Source of the DNA: Phycomyces nitens
Lineage: Eukaryota > Mucoromycota > Mucoromycetes > Mucorales > Phycomycetaceae
DNA length: 64,000 bases
Assembly: GCA_022702545.1 (NCBI GenBank)
Contig: JAHRBC010000001.1
Span: forward strand, 9,238,001 to 9,302,000
Direction of reading: 5' to 3'
Made by a program: the position numbers and the translations under genes. Shown piece after piece: positions 35,775 to 45,765 of the stretch (positions are counted from its first letter, which is position 1; each line of letters begins with the position of its first letter). The notes beneath the pieces were generated by a model. It was not told the origin of the DNA. It did no database searches and saw only the letters and a list, made by a program, of their open reading frames with translations.

Positions 35775-35890
35775 GTAAAATCCAACGATCCAAATCAACG
35801 ATCCAAATCAATGACCAAAATCAATGATCAAAAGCAACGATCCAAATCAACGACCAAAATCAACGGTCCAAAGCAACGATCCAAAGCAAA
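35775..35890. repeat. Degenerate tandem 11-13 bp repeats
   Basis: Units of the form AACGATCCAAATC, AATGACCAAAATC, AACGGTCCAAAGC follow each other about nine times with substitutions. In one frame they encode (N/K)DxxQRSK-type peptides, but the unit length varies and is not always a multiple of three, so selection for protein is doubtful. Confidence 0.8.
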
Positions 35891-37129
35891 TCCTCCAGCC
35901 AAAAACAAAAGCCAAAACGAAACATTCAAATCACGTAGAGCTGCCACTCCATTGCCAGTCTGTCCAGGTATGTCTTTGTCACTTTCCAAGATCTTCAAGC
36001 CAAAGTCGAATCGAAATCAGGCCGAGAATCCCAAGATCAGGCACAGATCCAGTCCTGATACAACAGCAAGAAACAACAACCACAAGATCACAGAAATGGA
36101 AGTAACAAAAAGCAGCCCAGAGTCTCGCCATCTCGCTGGGCTGTGGCAAAGGCATACCTGGACCTCGACAAGAATCAAGATCAAGTACAAGCCATCCGAT
36201 CCACCAAGAAATCAAATACGGGACATCAAGAAAATCAGGGGTAAGACAATCCATACAAACATCACTGACACTGGCAGGACTTTATAGGCTACCAGCAATC
36301 TACGAGGGAGCTCCCAACAGAACAGTGTGAACCCAAGCAGCGATACGGCACCAGATGGTATTGTCCCTCAAATCCGTATGATTGTGACAGCATCAAGGAG
36401 AGCCTTTAAGATAAGTATTTGTTCTACTATACTGTGTTTTATGCTATGGTGGATACTAACTATATAAATGGTTTTTTAGTTTCCTTATCCCGGCCTATGT
36501 ACTACAAGAGGACACCATCTGGAGGATGCCAGTGAGAGTGAAGAATGGTTCTTGCTAACGGCAGACCATTGAGTACGCTAGTCGTACTTCTCTCGCCCAA
36601 ATACTTACAGTGCCTTTGTGCCTGTATAGGGCCTTGGATCAACCAAGTCTGGTCATCCGTCTGCCGTTGATTGTCCAGCCCATTGTGGTGGACGCATCGC
36701 TCGAGTGGCACATGGCTTCTGTTGGCGGTTTCCTGTTCCCTTTGTTGGTAGTCTTGCTGGTCCTGCTGGTGGAGGTGATGGAAGTGGTGGATTGTATTAC
36801 CCCGCGTACCGTCTGTCCCGTTTACATCAAGAAAAAAAATCCGGTTGTCAACTCCTATCATCCATGGCAACAAAACAAAGAATACAATCTGTTCATACCT
36901 CAGCCGGTGTATGAACAGGGATCAACAAGAGATCCCCGAAATGCAAGTCAAGCTCAACCAAAGGCAGAGACCCACAGTCAAGGTAAAGTTGAAACGCTGA
37001 CTCTAACCAAGTGTTAATACTCACTGTCAAAATGATTGCAGATGACTGAAATCAACCAAGGGGTACAATTCACGGTCAAGAAATCTTTCAATTCAAGTCA
37101 ACCAAAGTCTACAGTACAAAGACCGAATA

Positions 37130-37430
37130 CGAAATCGACGCCTGCCAAAGTCCAATGTCGAGCTCAATCCAATTCCGATGCCAAGTTCAACTCCAAGTCC
37201 AATGCAAAGTTTAATGCAAAGTCCAGTGTTATGTTTGCTGCAAGGTCCAATGTATGGCTCAAGGTAAGTCCAAAGCAATGTTTAGTGTGGTCCAATGCAT
37301 GGTTTGATGTCTGGTCTGGAAGCCGAGTTCAATATCGAGTTGGATTTCCGAGTTCAAGGCCAAGTTCGAAGCCGAGTTCAGTACCAAGTTGGATTTCCAA
37401 GTTTGCTTCCAAGTTTGCTTCCCGAGTTTG
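37130..37430. repeat. Degenerate AAGTCCAATGC / CGAGTTCAA repeat field
   Basis: Short units around 11-13 bp (AAGTCCAATGCAAAG; GCCGAGTTCA, CCAAGTTTGCTT) recur in imperfect tandem. Three adjacent units near 37,405-37,430 are CCAAGTTTGCTTCC-like. It resembles the 35.8-kb field in being GTCC/GATCC-cored and of similar period. Confidence 0.7.
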
Positions 37431-37755
37431 ATGACAAGATCAATGCCGTTCCCTACAAATCCAATTATGAGTTTGATTCAAAGAAGAATTGAAATGAAAT
37501 TTCAAGCTATCAAGAAAAAAAAGGAGGAGTGCTAAAAAAAGGCGCCCTCCGCAAGAAGGAAGATCTCTCGAAAGACGCCTTCGGTGGTTAAAGTGGTGGT
37601 AGCATCCTTTATACAATTTGAACTGTAAGTACCTATTGATCTCTTGTGATTTATGATGAAGAACATGTACTAATATATATATGTATTATCTTTCTCTAGA
37701 TGTCCAAAATGTTAAAGATGATATAATGAAAGACGATGGTCCACAGGAGTCCTCC

Positions 37756-38026
37756 AGGAAAGAACATCTACTCATGTGCTTGCAACTCCCCTTAGGGCTA
37801 TCTGTCCTACAGGCATAAGGTATGTCTTTTGCTGTATCCTATGCAGCAGCGTATGCCTTTAGTATATTTTTATCTTTTGGAATAGCCCAATACAACGGGC
37901 CCTTAAGAAGGAAATATACAAAGTCATATGTTGCTATATGGTAAGAATCAGGGAAGACGTACCTTATGCCTGTAGGACAGATAGCCCTAAGGGGAGTTGC
38001 AAGCATATGAGTAGATGTTCTTTCCT
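37756..38026. repeat. 73-bp near-perfect inverted repeat with 125-bp loop
   Basis: 37756-37828 and 37954-38026 are reverse complements with only two or three mismatches (core TGCTTGCAACTCCCCTTAGG on one arm). Transcribed, it would give a very stable hairpin. The left arm runs into a GTATGT splice-donor-like sequence, mirrored as GTACGT in the other arm. It lies at the end of the GC-rich island. Confidence 0.9.
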
Positions 38027-38600
38027 CTAGGGCGCTTGTGAGGCTTGGTTTCCAAATTATCGACCATTTAAAAAAAAATTGAATGTACGGAATCCGTTAA
38101 AATTTGACAATGAACCTGAACAAAGTAAAAAGACAAGTACCGAATGAACAAAGAAATTGAAATTGGGCAAAGAAAGCAATCAAGGATCAAGCAAGGCGAA
38201 AAGACTTTGGACTGAATGGCGCAGAAGACCTGGATTGGATAAAGAAAGAAGACTTGCATTGAACGGAGCCAAAGGACCAACATTGAATTGTGCAGAAAGA
38301 CTAACATTGAACAGAGCGGAAGACCGAGCCTTGACAGTGCAGGAAGACCGAGTGGTGACATGGCCCGAAGACCGAGCTGCTGCGATGCGGGAAGATGAGG
38401 ATTGAATGGAAGCAGAAGAAGAAGGTTGAGCAAGGCAAAGGACAAGAGCAAGCCAACCCCAATCATTTCACACTACCCTTGACTTGACTTGACTTTGTAT
38501 TCCCTCAAATAAAATCTCTTGAAAAATCTTGTCTATCATACAATATTAAGCATTCTATTTTACAAATAATTTATATTTATTGATATCATAGTTATTGATA

Positions 38601-39926
38601 CAGGGTCTAATAAAAAAATGCAGCAGTTTTAATATCTGATAAAAAGATGAAAGTCTTGTATCTTTAATCATATAGTAAAGAATGTAAAGGCCACATATAA
38701 TACTGAGATTCACAGACTGATCTTCAATGCATGAAGTTTACAGTGGTAAAAATGGGCCATGTTTAATAAGTAATAGATGAATTTATTTGCCTTCAAGGCA
38801 GCTAATCGATTATCCATGTAAAGACAGTATCGTTCACAGACATCTACTGTCACCATTTTCCAGCTTTCTTTCAAAGCCTCTTTCAACTCGTTTAGGGTGG
38901 TAAGCTTGTGAGGCCTTATCCTCGGAAGGTCACCCAAAAGTCTCCAAATGTTCTCGATCGGACTGAGGTCTGGACTGTCTGTACGCTCCAAGACCTTCAG
39001 CCCAAGGTCTTCTTTGTACCTTTCTGACAGGGCTGCTTTATGGTAGGTAGCATTGTATTTTTGGTAGATGTAGCCACCATCATTGACATTTGGAGTATTC
39101 TCATAGAATGGCAAAAAAGAGTCTTGCAGAACCTTTACATCTTGGCATTCATATTTCCGTCCAAGACAAAAATTGGTCCAGCCCTTCCTGTCCAGATACA
39201 CCCCCATATCATCGTTGAACCACAATTTCCTTGTACTTTTGGAGTAAGGGAGCTGGGGGTGGTACTTCTCATTAGGCACATGCCAAACATGGACATGGCC
39301 ATTCTTCTTGAAGAGAAAGAACTTAGACTCATCGCTCTAAATCACCTTTTCCTATTGCTGATCCTAGTTTTTTTTTACAGCATTATAAAAAGCACGGCGC
39401 TTCGCAATGTGCTCCTTAGTTAGGAGAGGATTCGCGAGAGCTACACATAAATGAATATTCATTCTGTGTAAAGTTGTACTAATAGTCCTTGCACAAACAG
39501 ATCTTCCTGTATCTTCCTTCATGGTGCGAGTCATGTCGCCCAAAGCCTGATGACAATCTCTCTTCAAGTTTAAGACGAGATGTCTTTATTCTTTGGGAGT
39601 AGGTAGCTTTGGTCTTCCTGAACGGCTTTTGTCAGCAACAGACCCAGGTTCCTTGTATTTTTTAAGAATGCAAGAGATTGTAGTAGGTGGTACGTTTTCT
39701 TGTCTCGCAATGTCGGCAACTTTCATTTCAGCAATGTTAAGCCTAATTATGATTCATTTTCTCAAATCTGAAAGCCTTTGTAAAGACTTATGAGGCTGAG
39801 TTTTTTGTACTTTAGGCATAATAAAGTTATTAATGGAATTTAAGAGATCAAGAAAAGCAAAGTGTAAAGGTGTCTAAAGAGATAAGGATCAGAGATTAAA
39901 AGTACACAACTTTTTACCCGACCCTG
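38601..39926 (-). mobile_element. Tc1-like transposon with terminal inverted repeats and TA target duplication
   Basis: The left end CAGGGTCTAATAAAAAAATG and the right end, reverse-complemented CAGGGTCGGGTAAAAAGTTG, share the CAGGGTC start and an AT-rich follow-on. TA dinucleotides flank both sides (38599-38600 and 39927-39928), as Tc1/mariner insertion demands. At 1,326 bp it has the usual length for a one-gene Tc1 element. The enclosed transposase is broken. Confidence 0.88.
38710..39819 (-). pseudogene. Tc1-like transposase with in-frame stops and lost catalytic Asp
   Basis: From an ATG at 39819 the reading order is helix-turn-helix DNA-binding domains (IAEMKVADIARQENVPPTTI, then SVADKSRSGRPKLP), SDESKFFLFKKNGHVHVW with the first Asp, KYNATYHKAA where the second Asp of the usual DNA motif is Tyr, and SPDLSPIENIWRLL with the third acid. 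At least five in-frame stops occur, all in the first half: one TGA, one TAA and three TAG. Two of the TAG codons replace tryptophans expected in the WEKVIW stretch before SDES. The C-terminal 190 residues are uninterrupted. Confidence 0.88.
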
Positions 39927-39968
39927 TAAAAGACTTGGCTTTAACAAAAAGTAGATTAGAAACCGAAA

Positions 39969-40036
39969 CTGACATTTATGATGGCTGAATAGGCTCAGAA
40001 AAGATATTAAAGAGGACAATATTTCATTGAATAAAA
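39969..40036 (-). repeat. Fragment of the 623-bp tRNA-headed repeat
   Basis: GACATTTATGATGGCTGAAT onward through AGAGGACAATATTTCATTGA matches 63,538-63,605 (right arm of the terminal inverted repeat) with about five differences over 68 bp. It begins only about 40 bp from the right end of the Tc1-like element. This shows that the repeat is dispersed and not private to the inverted pair. The remainder of 39,927-40,212 is AT-rich and empty. Confidence 0.8.
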
Positions 40037-40212
40037 ATCATATTTGGGAAAAGACTAAATTACTTTTGCTAGAGCCCTGTAATATGATCAACAAAAGTTA
40101 ATCACTAGGCTATCTGCAGTAACCATAAGACACAGAGAAAATACTGATAGTAAAGAATGATAATTATCACCAAGTCTTTATGGCTATGACGATCTTCTTG
40201 GGATATAATACA

Positions 40213-42579
40213 TTACTGGACCCTTTTCAAGGCAGCTTTTTTATTAGCTTCATCAGCTTGGAATTTCCTTTTTGCCTTTTCATAAGCAGCTTTTTTCCAA
40301 ACTTCTATTTGTCCAAACTTCAGCCGAGAAATTAAATCCATAGCTTGTCCTTTTGAAATTTCACGCTTTGGAAACAATTTGGACTTTGAGAGAATTTTAA
40401 GCTGTGCCTCAGTGGCAGGATGATTTCTGTATTTTGCGCTGTGGTGGAGAGACATGAGAAGATGTGATGAGTCACTACCCTTGAGCTTCTTTTGAATCCA
40501 TGTGTCAGCTGCACGAATGGCAGAAAATCGTGTATCAGCAGTAAGTGAGATGTCGGTGGGACGTGTGCGCACTTTATTTCCCTCCTTGCCGATAAGTTCT
40601 CTTGAGAAGGTTCCCGTCCATATGCCATCATCATCACATTTGAGGACCACAGAACCAGAGTTCATAATCGATAACACACACGTATTATCTCCTACAGCAA
40701 CCCACGAGTATGAAGATGCGGTTCTTAGCTCATGTCCACCCGAAAAGTCGACTGCGATCTCTTCAATACTGTCATATTCTGTCACTTTCAAGCTCACAGC
40801 CGAAAACAGATTCTCATTTTCAAAATTATCAAATCCTAATAAAAAGAATAAAGTCAGAGAGATGTATAAGCCAGTTATGTGTCTTGCCTTTTTCTTCTTC
40901 TAGCAAGCGAGCAGCTTCAGCCTTAATTGCGCGCTTTTCCATATTCAAGATATTCTCGTTTTCCACCAGTTCGTTTCTATCTAAGCCAAGCAAGGTTGGT
41001 ACTGTCACTAGTCCATCCTTTCCGACTCTTTCAAAACTGTCTACAAAATCAATCACCAAGCAGTCCTTCTTGTTTGGGTAGAGACGCATGCCACGGCCAA
41101 ACATTTGCTGGAATAGTCCACTAGATCTTGTAGGTCTGGCCATCAAGACACAGTCGATGCGTGGGATATCAGTTCCTTCGGTAAGAATGCCACAATTAAC
41201 AAGGATAGGAAATTCCCCATTCTTGAATCTGTCGATAATATCGTGCCGTTCAATAGCGGAAGACTTGCTGGTAATATATTCTGCTGCGATTCCATTTTCA
41301 CGAAAGATATTGCACATATCCACAGTATGTGCAATATCGACTGCAAATACAATTGTAGCCAACCGGTCTTTCTGGGCATATTTTTGCCAGCTTTGAACAA
41401 TAATCTTATTCCGGACTGCAGTGTTGACAGCCCTGGAAAGCTCTCCTGGAAGAAAATCATCATAGCGGGTAGATACTTTACTAAGATCGACGCTAGTCTC
41501 CACAGTGGTTACTTTCATAGGAGATAGCCTAGAAGAGATATAAGAACATGTAGTGACAAATGAAACCAAGAATCAAAAAAAAAATTACCATCCCATCTCA
41601 AGCATATGCATTAGATCCATATGGAAACTTATTTCATCAAATGAGTTTGATAGACTGACACCATCATGTCTTCTAACCGTAGCAGAGCACCCCCATATAA
41701 ACATTGAAGAACCTTCTTGTGTGGCTCCAAAGTGATCCATGATTTTGACATAGGTAGGGGCAGAGGCATGATGGGCCTATACTCATATTAGACTCTTGTC
41801 TTTTCCAGAATGATTACTTACTTCATCAATGATGATAGCCTTGAACATTGCTGGGTCATATCTTTCTAGCCTCTTCATATCTCCTTTGGCGAGGGTTTGC
41901 ACAGAGGCCACAATGATGTCCGAATTCTCAAGATCTGCTCTTCTTTTGCCCTGATCAATAACCACATTCTGGACAGTATATTTGGTTTAGGGATATGATA
42001 CACATATTTGCCATCTTACCAAGTTGGGATTAAAGCGCTGTATTTGGGCTCTGGCTTGCTCCAAGAGTTCTACGCGATGGGCGATAATGAGGGTTTTTGT
42101 AGCAATTGGGGTAGGGTTTGGTAGTTTTGGGATAAGATTAGCCATTACTACCTAGAGTGCCAATAAAAGGAGAAAATGGGGTTGAATAAGTAACTTTTTT
42201 ACTCGTAGAGAAATGTTCATAATAAGTGCAATGCCATTATTGTGTCTTGATTTACCGTCTTTCCACTGCCTTGTAGTAGAAAACCATTAATATATATTTA
42301 TGAGAAAGGGCCTCAATTCTACTCACCAACTGGTAATGATACAACTTGTCTGCGTACTCCTTCTGACAGCTTATTTAGACATGCATCGATGCATTCTTGT
42401 TGATATTTTCTTAGGGTGGGTGTGAGGGAGTTTGTAGGTGCTTTGGTAGAGAATAATGTAGATCTTATTGGCGATCTGATTGCTGATTCTGTCCGTTGTA
42501 ATTCTAAACTGAATTGCCATGATCTAGATATATAAAATGGAGATCTCGGTAGACGAATGTGAGCCACTCTTGAATACAT
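40213..42579 (-). CDS. IRC3: Mitochondrial DEAD/H-box helicase, IRC3-like
   Basis: Yeast Irc3 is a mitochondrial superfamily 2 double-stranded DNA helicase needed for mtDNA maintenance. The N-terminus (MYSRVAHIRLPRSPFYISRS) is an arginine- and serine-rich presequence. Motifs in order are the Q-like LRKYQQECIDACLNKL, Walker A (PVGSGKT), motif Ia (LIIAHRVELLEQAR), an IIIDE Walker B at an exon end with AHH expected after it, motif IV-V (ILVNCGILTEGTDIPRIDCV, MARPTRS), and motif VI LFQQMFGRGMRLYP. The Walker A lysine lies in a 14-nt microexon (42256-42269) between exon 1 (42327-42579) and the exon starting VVMANLIP. The C-terminal 190 residues hold the Irc3-specific extension. Confidence 0.9.
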
Positions 42580-42794
42580 TGCTGATTATATAAAGCAATG
42601 AGAATGGCAAAAAACGAAATTCAGGAACAAGAAGAGAAAACAAAAATTAGAGTTGGACAGCCAGTCAATCTGCAAAAAGACTAGATCGGCGGATGAATTC
42701 AATTGATACATGAGCTTAGCTTTTGAGTAAGGTGTAGTGTTTATAAAGAAATCAAAAAGAAAAAAAACGGTAGAATGATAGGTATTTATGAAGA

Positions 42795-43627
42795 TCATTT
42801 AGACAGGGTTCGAATAACAAGGCGAGTCTTGTCAATACGATCCAGATACTGCTGGGTCAACCGAACACCTTCACGTCTACGCTGTCTTGCAGTCTCAAAC
42901 TCGGAAGGGCATTCAACGCCATCAAGAGTAATAAGAGCCTGAAGGAGTTTCTCAGACAGGTAGTTTCCCATGTCATGAAGCTTTTTGATACCTTCCTCAT
43001 CAAGCTTTTCGGTACCAGCTGTAGTTACATCTCCTTCCCACACAGTTATCTTTTCGTCAGAGCTCTTGACAAGTTTATCCAAAACACCCGAGATGCGAAC
43101 AATCAAACCGTATTCCTCAGCATTTCCAGAGGCCACCTGCTGAACATCCTCTTCCTACATCACAATCACTCAATATTTTTGATCATCTATACCACAGGTC
43201 CATTCACTACTTACACTGGCTTCTTCACCATTGAGCATAACCACAGAATTTGCATGGATACCCACACCAGACAGACTCGACGTATTGTCCTTGATATTAG
43301 CTAATTCCAAATATTTAAATCATCTGGCTGTTTATAAAAGGAAGCTTCACACTATTGTTACCTCCAGAGACCTGAAGACGCATGGTCGCAATGGGTACAT
43401 TGGTCATCATCTTGCATTTTTCTTTCAGATCCTTAACAGTTGCTTCATGTAATCCTCCTGGAAACTCCTTAAAGTTCATGTCATAGCGATGATCCTTCCA
43501 GGAGAGTACAACCCATGTCTGGCGTTCTTTCTCAGATATCTTGCGATACCCGACAATAGACGCCAGAGTGGCTGTAAAGACTCTCCAGAAGAAGAGGGCG
43601 AGTAGTATGATTTGCTGAATTGTGGCA
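42795..43627 (-). CDS. Membrane-anchored ubiquitin-like/BAG-domain protein (Snl1/Bag102 type), 5' end unresolved
   Basis: BAG proteins are Hsp70 nucleotide-exchange factors. The visible part starts with a hydrophobic helix (IQQIILLALFFWRVFTATLA), a likely ER or nuclear-envelope anchor. A ubiquitin-like domain follows (WVVLSWKDHRYDMNFKEFPG through SGVGIHANSVVMLNGEE), then a C-terminal BAG domain (EEGIKKLHDMGNYLSEKLLQ, ARQRRREGVRLTQQYLDRID). Two GT-AG introns split the UBL. A stop precedes the hydrophobic helix, so a further 5' exon must exist. A TATAAAACA box on this strand near 43,820 suggests transcription starts about 43,790, but I could not find an ATG that splices in frame. The start given is the first residue I can place. 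Confidence 0.75.
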
Positions 43628-43897
43628 GTTATCTAGTCCCTTGGACTTTGTTTCAATTGAAAGAAGAAGGTGACAAACGGCGTCGAGAATGTGCTTAGAC
43701 GAAAGTGATGAGGAGGCAGAACTTGAAGAAGTATCTACAAATGGCGGGACTACTACGGAGTTTGAATTTGATAACAGTCCATCCTGGCAACACCAGTACT
43801 TCTTTGACAAGTGTTTTATATCGTTTTGCTGCTACAACTATCAGCCCATATTGGTTATGCAATTAAAATTTTGATATACTAATACTCTGTACTGGAT

Positions 43898-44881
43898 CTA
43901 AATTGGTGGTGGTGGTGGTGTTGAAATACCGAGTTGAGCACGGAGAGTATCAAGTGGAACATCAAAATGGTCTTCAAAGTAAACCGTCATCAGAGGTGTA
44001 GCAGAAGCACCTGTCTGAAGAGCCCAAGGTACATATGTTCCAAACAGTCTTTGCTTTTCTGCGACTGACAGCCGAAGGGGACCAACTAGCGAAGACAGCA
44101 TGGTCATTGGAAGACCTGTCTGTGCCCACTCAAACCATTTCAGCGCAATCTCTTCTTCTACTGTTACTCCCAGGCCGGTTAATGTATGAAAGAAATCGTG
44201 TATTTCCCGGTAGCGCTTCATTACATACGCCAGCTCTTCATCGTCCACAAACCGTACCTTTGGTTTCAATCCAGGTCAATTTATCAATGGTTAGTATTTT
44301 TATGTTGATTTACGAGCCTTGTTAAGGAGAGTATACATACAGGTGATCTTGTGTCTGGTGTTACTCCTTCAGCATCCAACCAGGATACATATGCAGCACC
44401 AAATGTATTTGGTGCACAGTCTCTACGAAGTCTATCAAAGTCAATTGTAGAAGTGTGTATCGAAGGTCTTTCTCGGAGTATTCTTCTGCCAGAAGAAGTT
44501 GCAAGCATCTGGTCTCGCATGCTGGCCAAGAAACGTGTTCCTGTTGTTTCTCCAAGGGTCGCAACCATATCTATAGTGTATGGGTCATTATTGGATCCCT
44601 AAACATAATTATGAATTTAACTTACCACCTCGCAATGGGTTAATCAAGGCTGTGAAAGCTGATCCTACAGCCAAGACCACCTTTTCTGGTGTAGACACAG
44701 GCACATGGGTCTCGTACAATTTGGTTGCTTGTCGATGAGGCAATGCTGCCACTAAAGGATAATTCAGAAAAAGAAAAGATGGGCAATCAGTAAAACGTCA
44801 ACATAAATTTATGACATAAAGAGGCCTACCACGCGAATATGGCCTTGCATGCAGCAGAGTACTTGACAGGTGACGACGCAT
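43898..44881 (-). CDS. COQ4: Coenzyme Q biosynthesis protein Coq4
   Basis: Coq4 is a mitochondrial matrix-side protein required for ubiquinone synthesis. Several exons join in frame: a short presequence exon (MRRHLSSTLLHARPYSR), ALPHRQATKLYETHVPVSTP with AVGSAFTALINPLRGD, DMVATLGETTGTRFLASMRD, ILRERPSIHTSTIDFDRLRR, and TPDTRSP joined to VRFVDDEELAYVMKRYREIH. The metal-binding HDxxHx11E-type motif appears as HDFFHTLTGLGVTVEEE. The tail KWFEWAQTGLPMTML and WALQTGASATPLMTVYFEDH is also family-typical. The C-terminus ends in a run of five prolines coded by a GGT/GGTGGT-type repeat, which looks like recent slippage. It diverges from ATP17. Confidence 0.93.
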
Positions 44882-45076
44882 GGTAAAGGGAACAAGTGGT
44901 GCAAATAACAGAGCAGTATATAAATGGCAGGAAAGTGAGTGAAAGTAGCGGAACGTGATGTCATTGGGTGACTTGCTGTACCCCGGGAGGGGGGGAGGGC
45001 TACTCTCTTATTATTTTTTGGCTCTTTTCTTTTGGATACCAGCCTCTTAGTTTTTCAACCCCTTTGTAACTCCAGT
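44882..45076. promoter_or_regulatory. Bidirectional COQ4/ATP17 promoter
   Basis: Only 195 bp separate the two ATGs. On the COQ4 side a TATATAAATGG sequence lies about 30-40 bp from its start. A G-run (CCCCGGGAGGGGGGGAGGG, near 44,980-44,998) and a T/C-rich leader precede ATP17. Both products work in the inner mitochondrial membrane or matrix, so shared control is plausible. Confidence 0.55.
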
Positions 45077-45567
45077 ATGAACGCCATCTTCCGTCGCGCC
45101 TACACCACAAAGAGCCTCATTCCCCCTAACTTGGCTGCCTCCACCAAGACAACTGGTGCTGCCAAGGACGGTCAGATTTCCGAATTGGTCAGCTTCTACA
45201 AGGTAATACAAAACAACAACATAAAGAGAAAGAAGGAGAGAAAAGCACAATGCTCGCTTTGAATCCACAAGTGGTTTGGGTTATTTACAATATTTGTACC
45301 TGCAGAAATTGCCCAAGGGTGCCGCTCAGGTTGCCAAGCCCTCTGGTCCCTGGGGTCACTACAAGGCTCGTTACATTGACGGTGACAACGCGTCCATGAC
45401 CCCCATGTTCCATGCTCTCTTTGGTATCTTTGTCATTGGTTACTCCATCGACTACCACTTCCACTTGAGTATGTATTTAAATTCGCGTCAACTTGTGTTT
45501 TATTCGCGAATGTGTATTGATGATATTGCATTAAATAGAGCACCACAAGAACGTGGAGCACCACTAG
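45077..45567 (+). CDS. ATP17: Mitochondrial F1Fo ATP synthase subunit f (Atp17)
   Basis: Subunit f belongs to the Fo membrane part and peripheral stalk region and supports dimer formation. Three exons (45077-45202, 45306-45468, 45539-45567) give 105 aa, the usual size including the presequence MNAIFRRAYTTKSLIPP. Family features are SFYKKLPKGAAQVAKPSGPW, YIDGDNASMTPMFHALFG, then the membrane segment IFVIGYSIDYHFHL ending in a basic KHHKNVEHH tail. The last exon encodes only nine residues plus the stop. Convergent with RTC4. Confidence 0.93.
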
Positions 45568-45765
45568 ACGTATTATGCTGGTTTTCTAGCTGTTTTATCA
45601 AGTACAATATTGAAGGAGCACTTCTAGGAGTGACTTCTTGTTTCAATCCTCCATCGAGACTATGTTGCAATGACTATGTGAATGTTATAATTTTGTGGGG
45701 AAAGGACGTGGGGATGAAGGAGGTGGTGAATGCTATGTACATAAGAGGCAAGGGAGTTTGGCAGC

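Larger units (their letters stand above)
34095..38600 (+). other. GC-richer, repeat-rich region with intron signals but little coding character
   Basis: Sequence composition continues that of the upstream orphan gene. Several stretches look like genuine introns: about 34,463-34,534 (GTAAGG, TACTAAC, ATAG), 36,414-36,479 (GTATTT, TACTAAC, TTTTTTAG), 36,981-37,041 (GTAAAG to GCAG) and 37,630-37,699 (GTAAGT, TACTAAT, CTCTAG). The sequence between them lacks a long convincing frame. One frame (36610-37017) codes a hydrophobic leucine/valine-rich segment, but its alternative frame is Gly-rich, so neither is secure. This may be a long spliced non-coding transcript or the 3' part of the orphan transcription unit. 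Confidence 0.4.

Noticed and set aside
35289..36287. 332-residue open frame with KSNDPNQRSKS-type repeats
   Set aside because: The frame crosses candidate splice donors, starts in sequence without coding character, and the repeat units are not codon-phased. More likely a by-product of the repeats.
36610..37017. 135-residue hydrophobic frame (LLVVLLVLLVEVMEVV)
   Set aside because: The alternative frame is equally open and Gly-rich, and the end of this frame reads through a probable intron. Not enough to call a gene.
40332..43874. Several open frames antisense to or overlapping IRC3 and the BAG gene
   Set aside because: They are shadow frames of well supported coding exons, without homology of their own.
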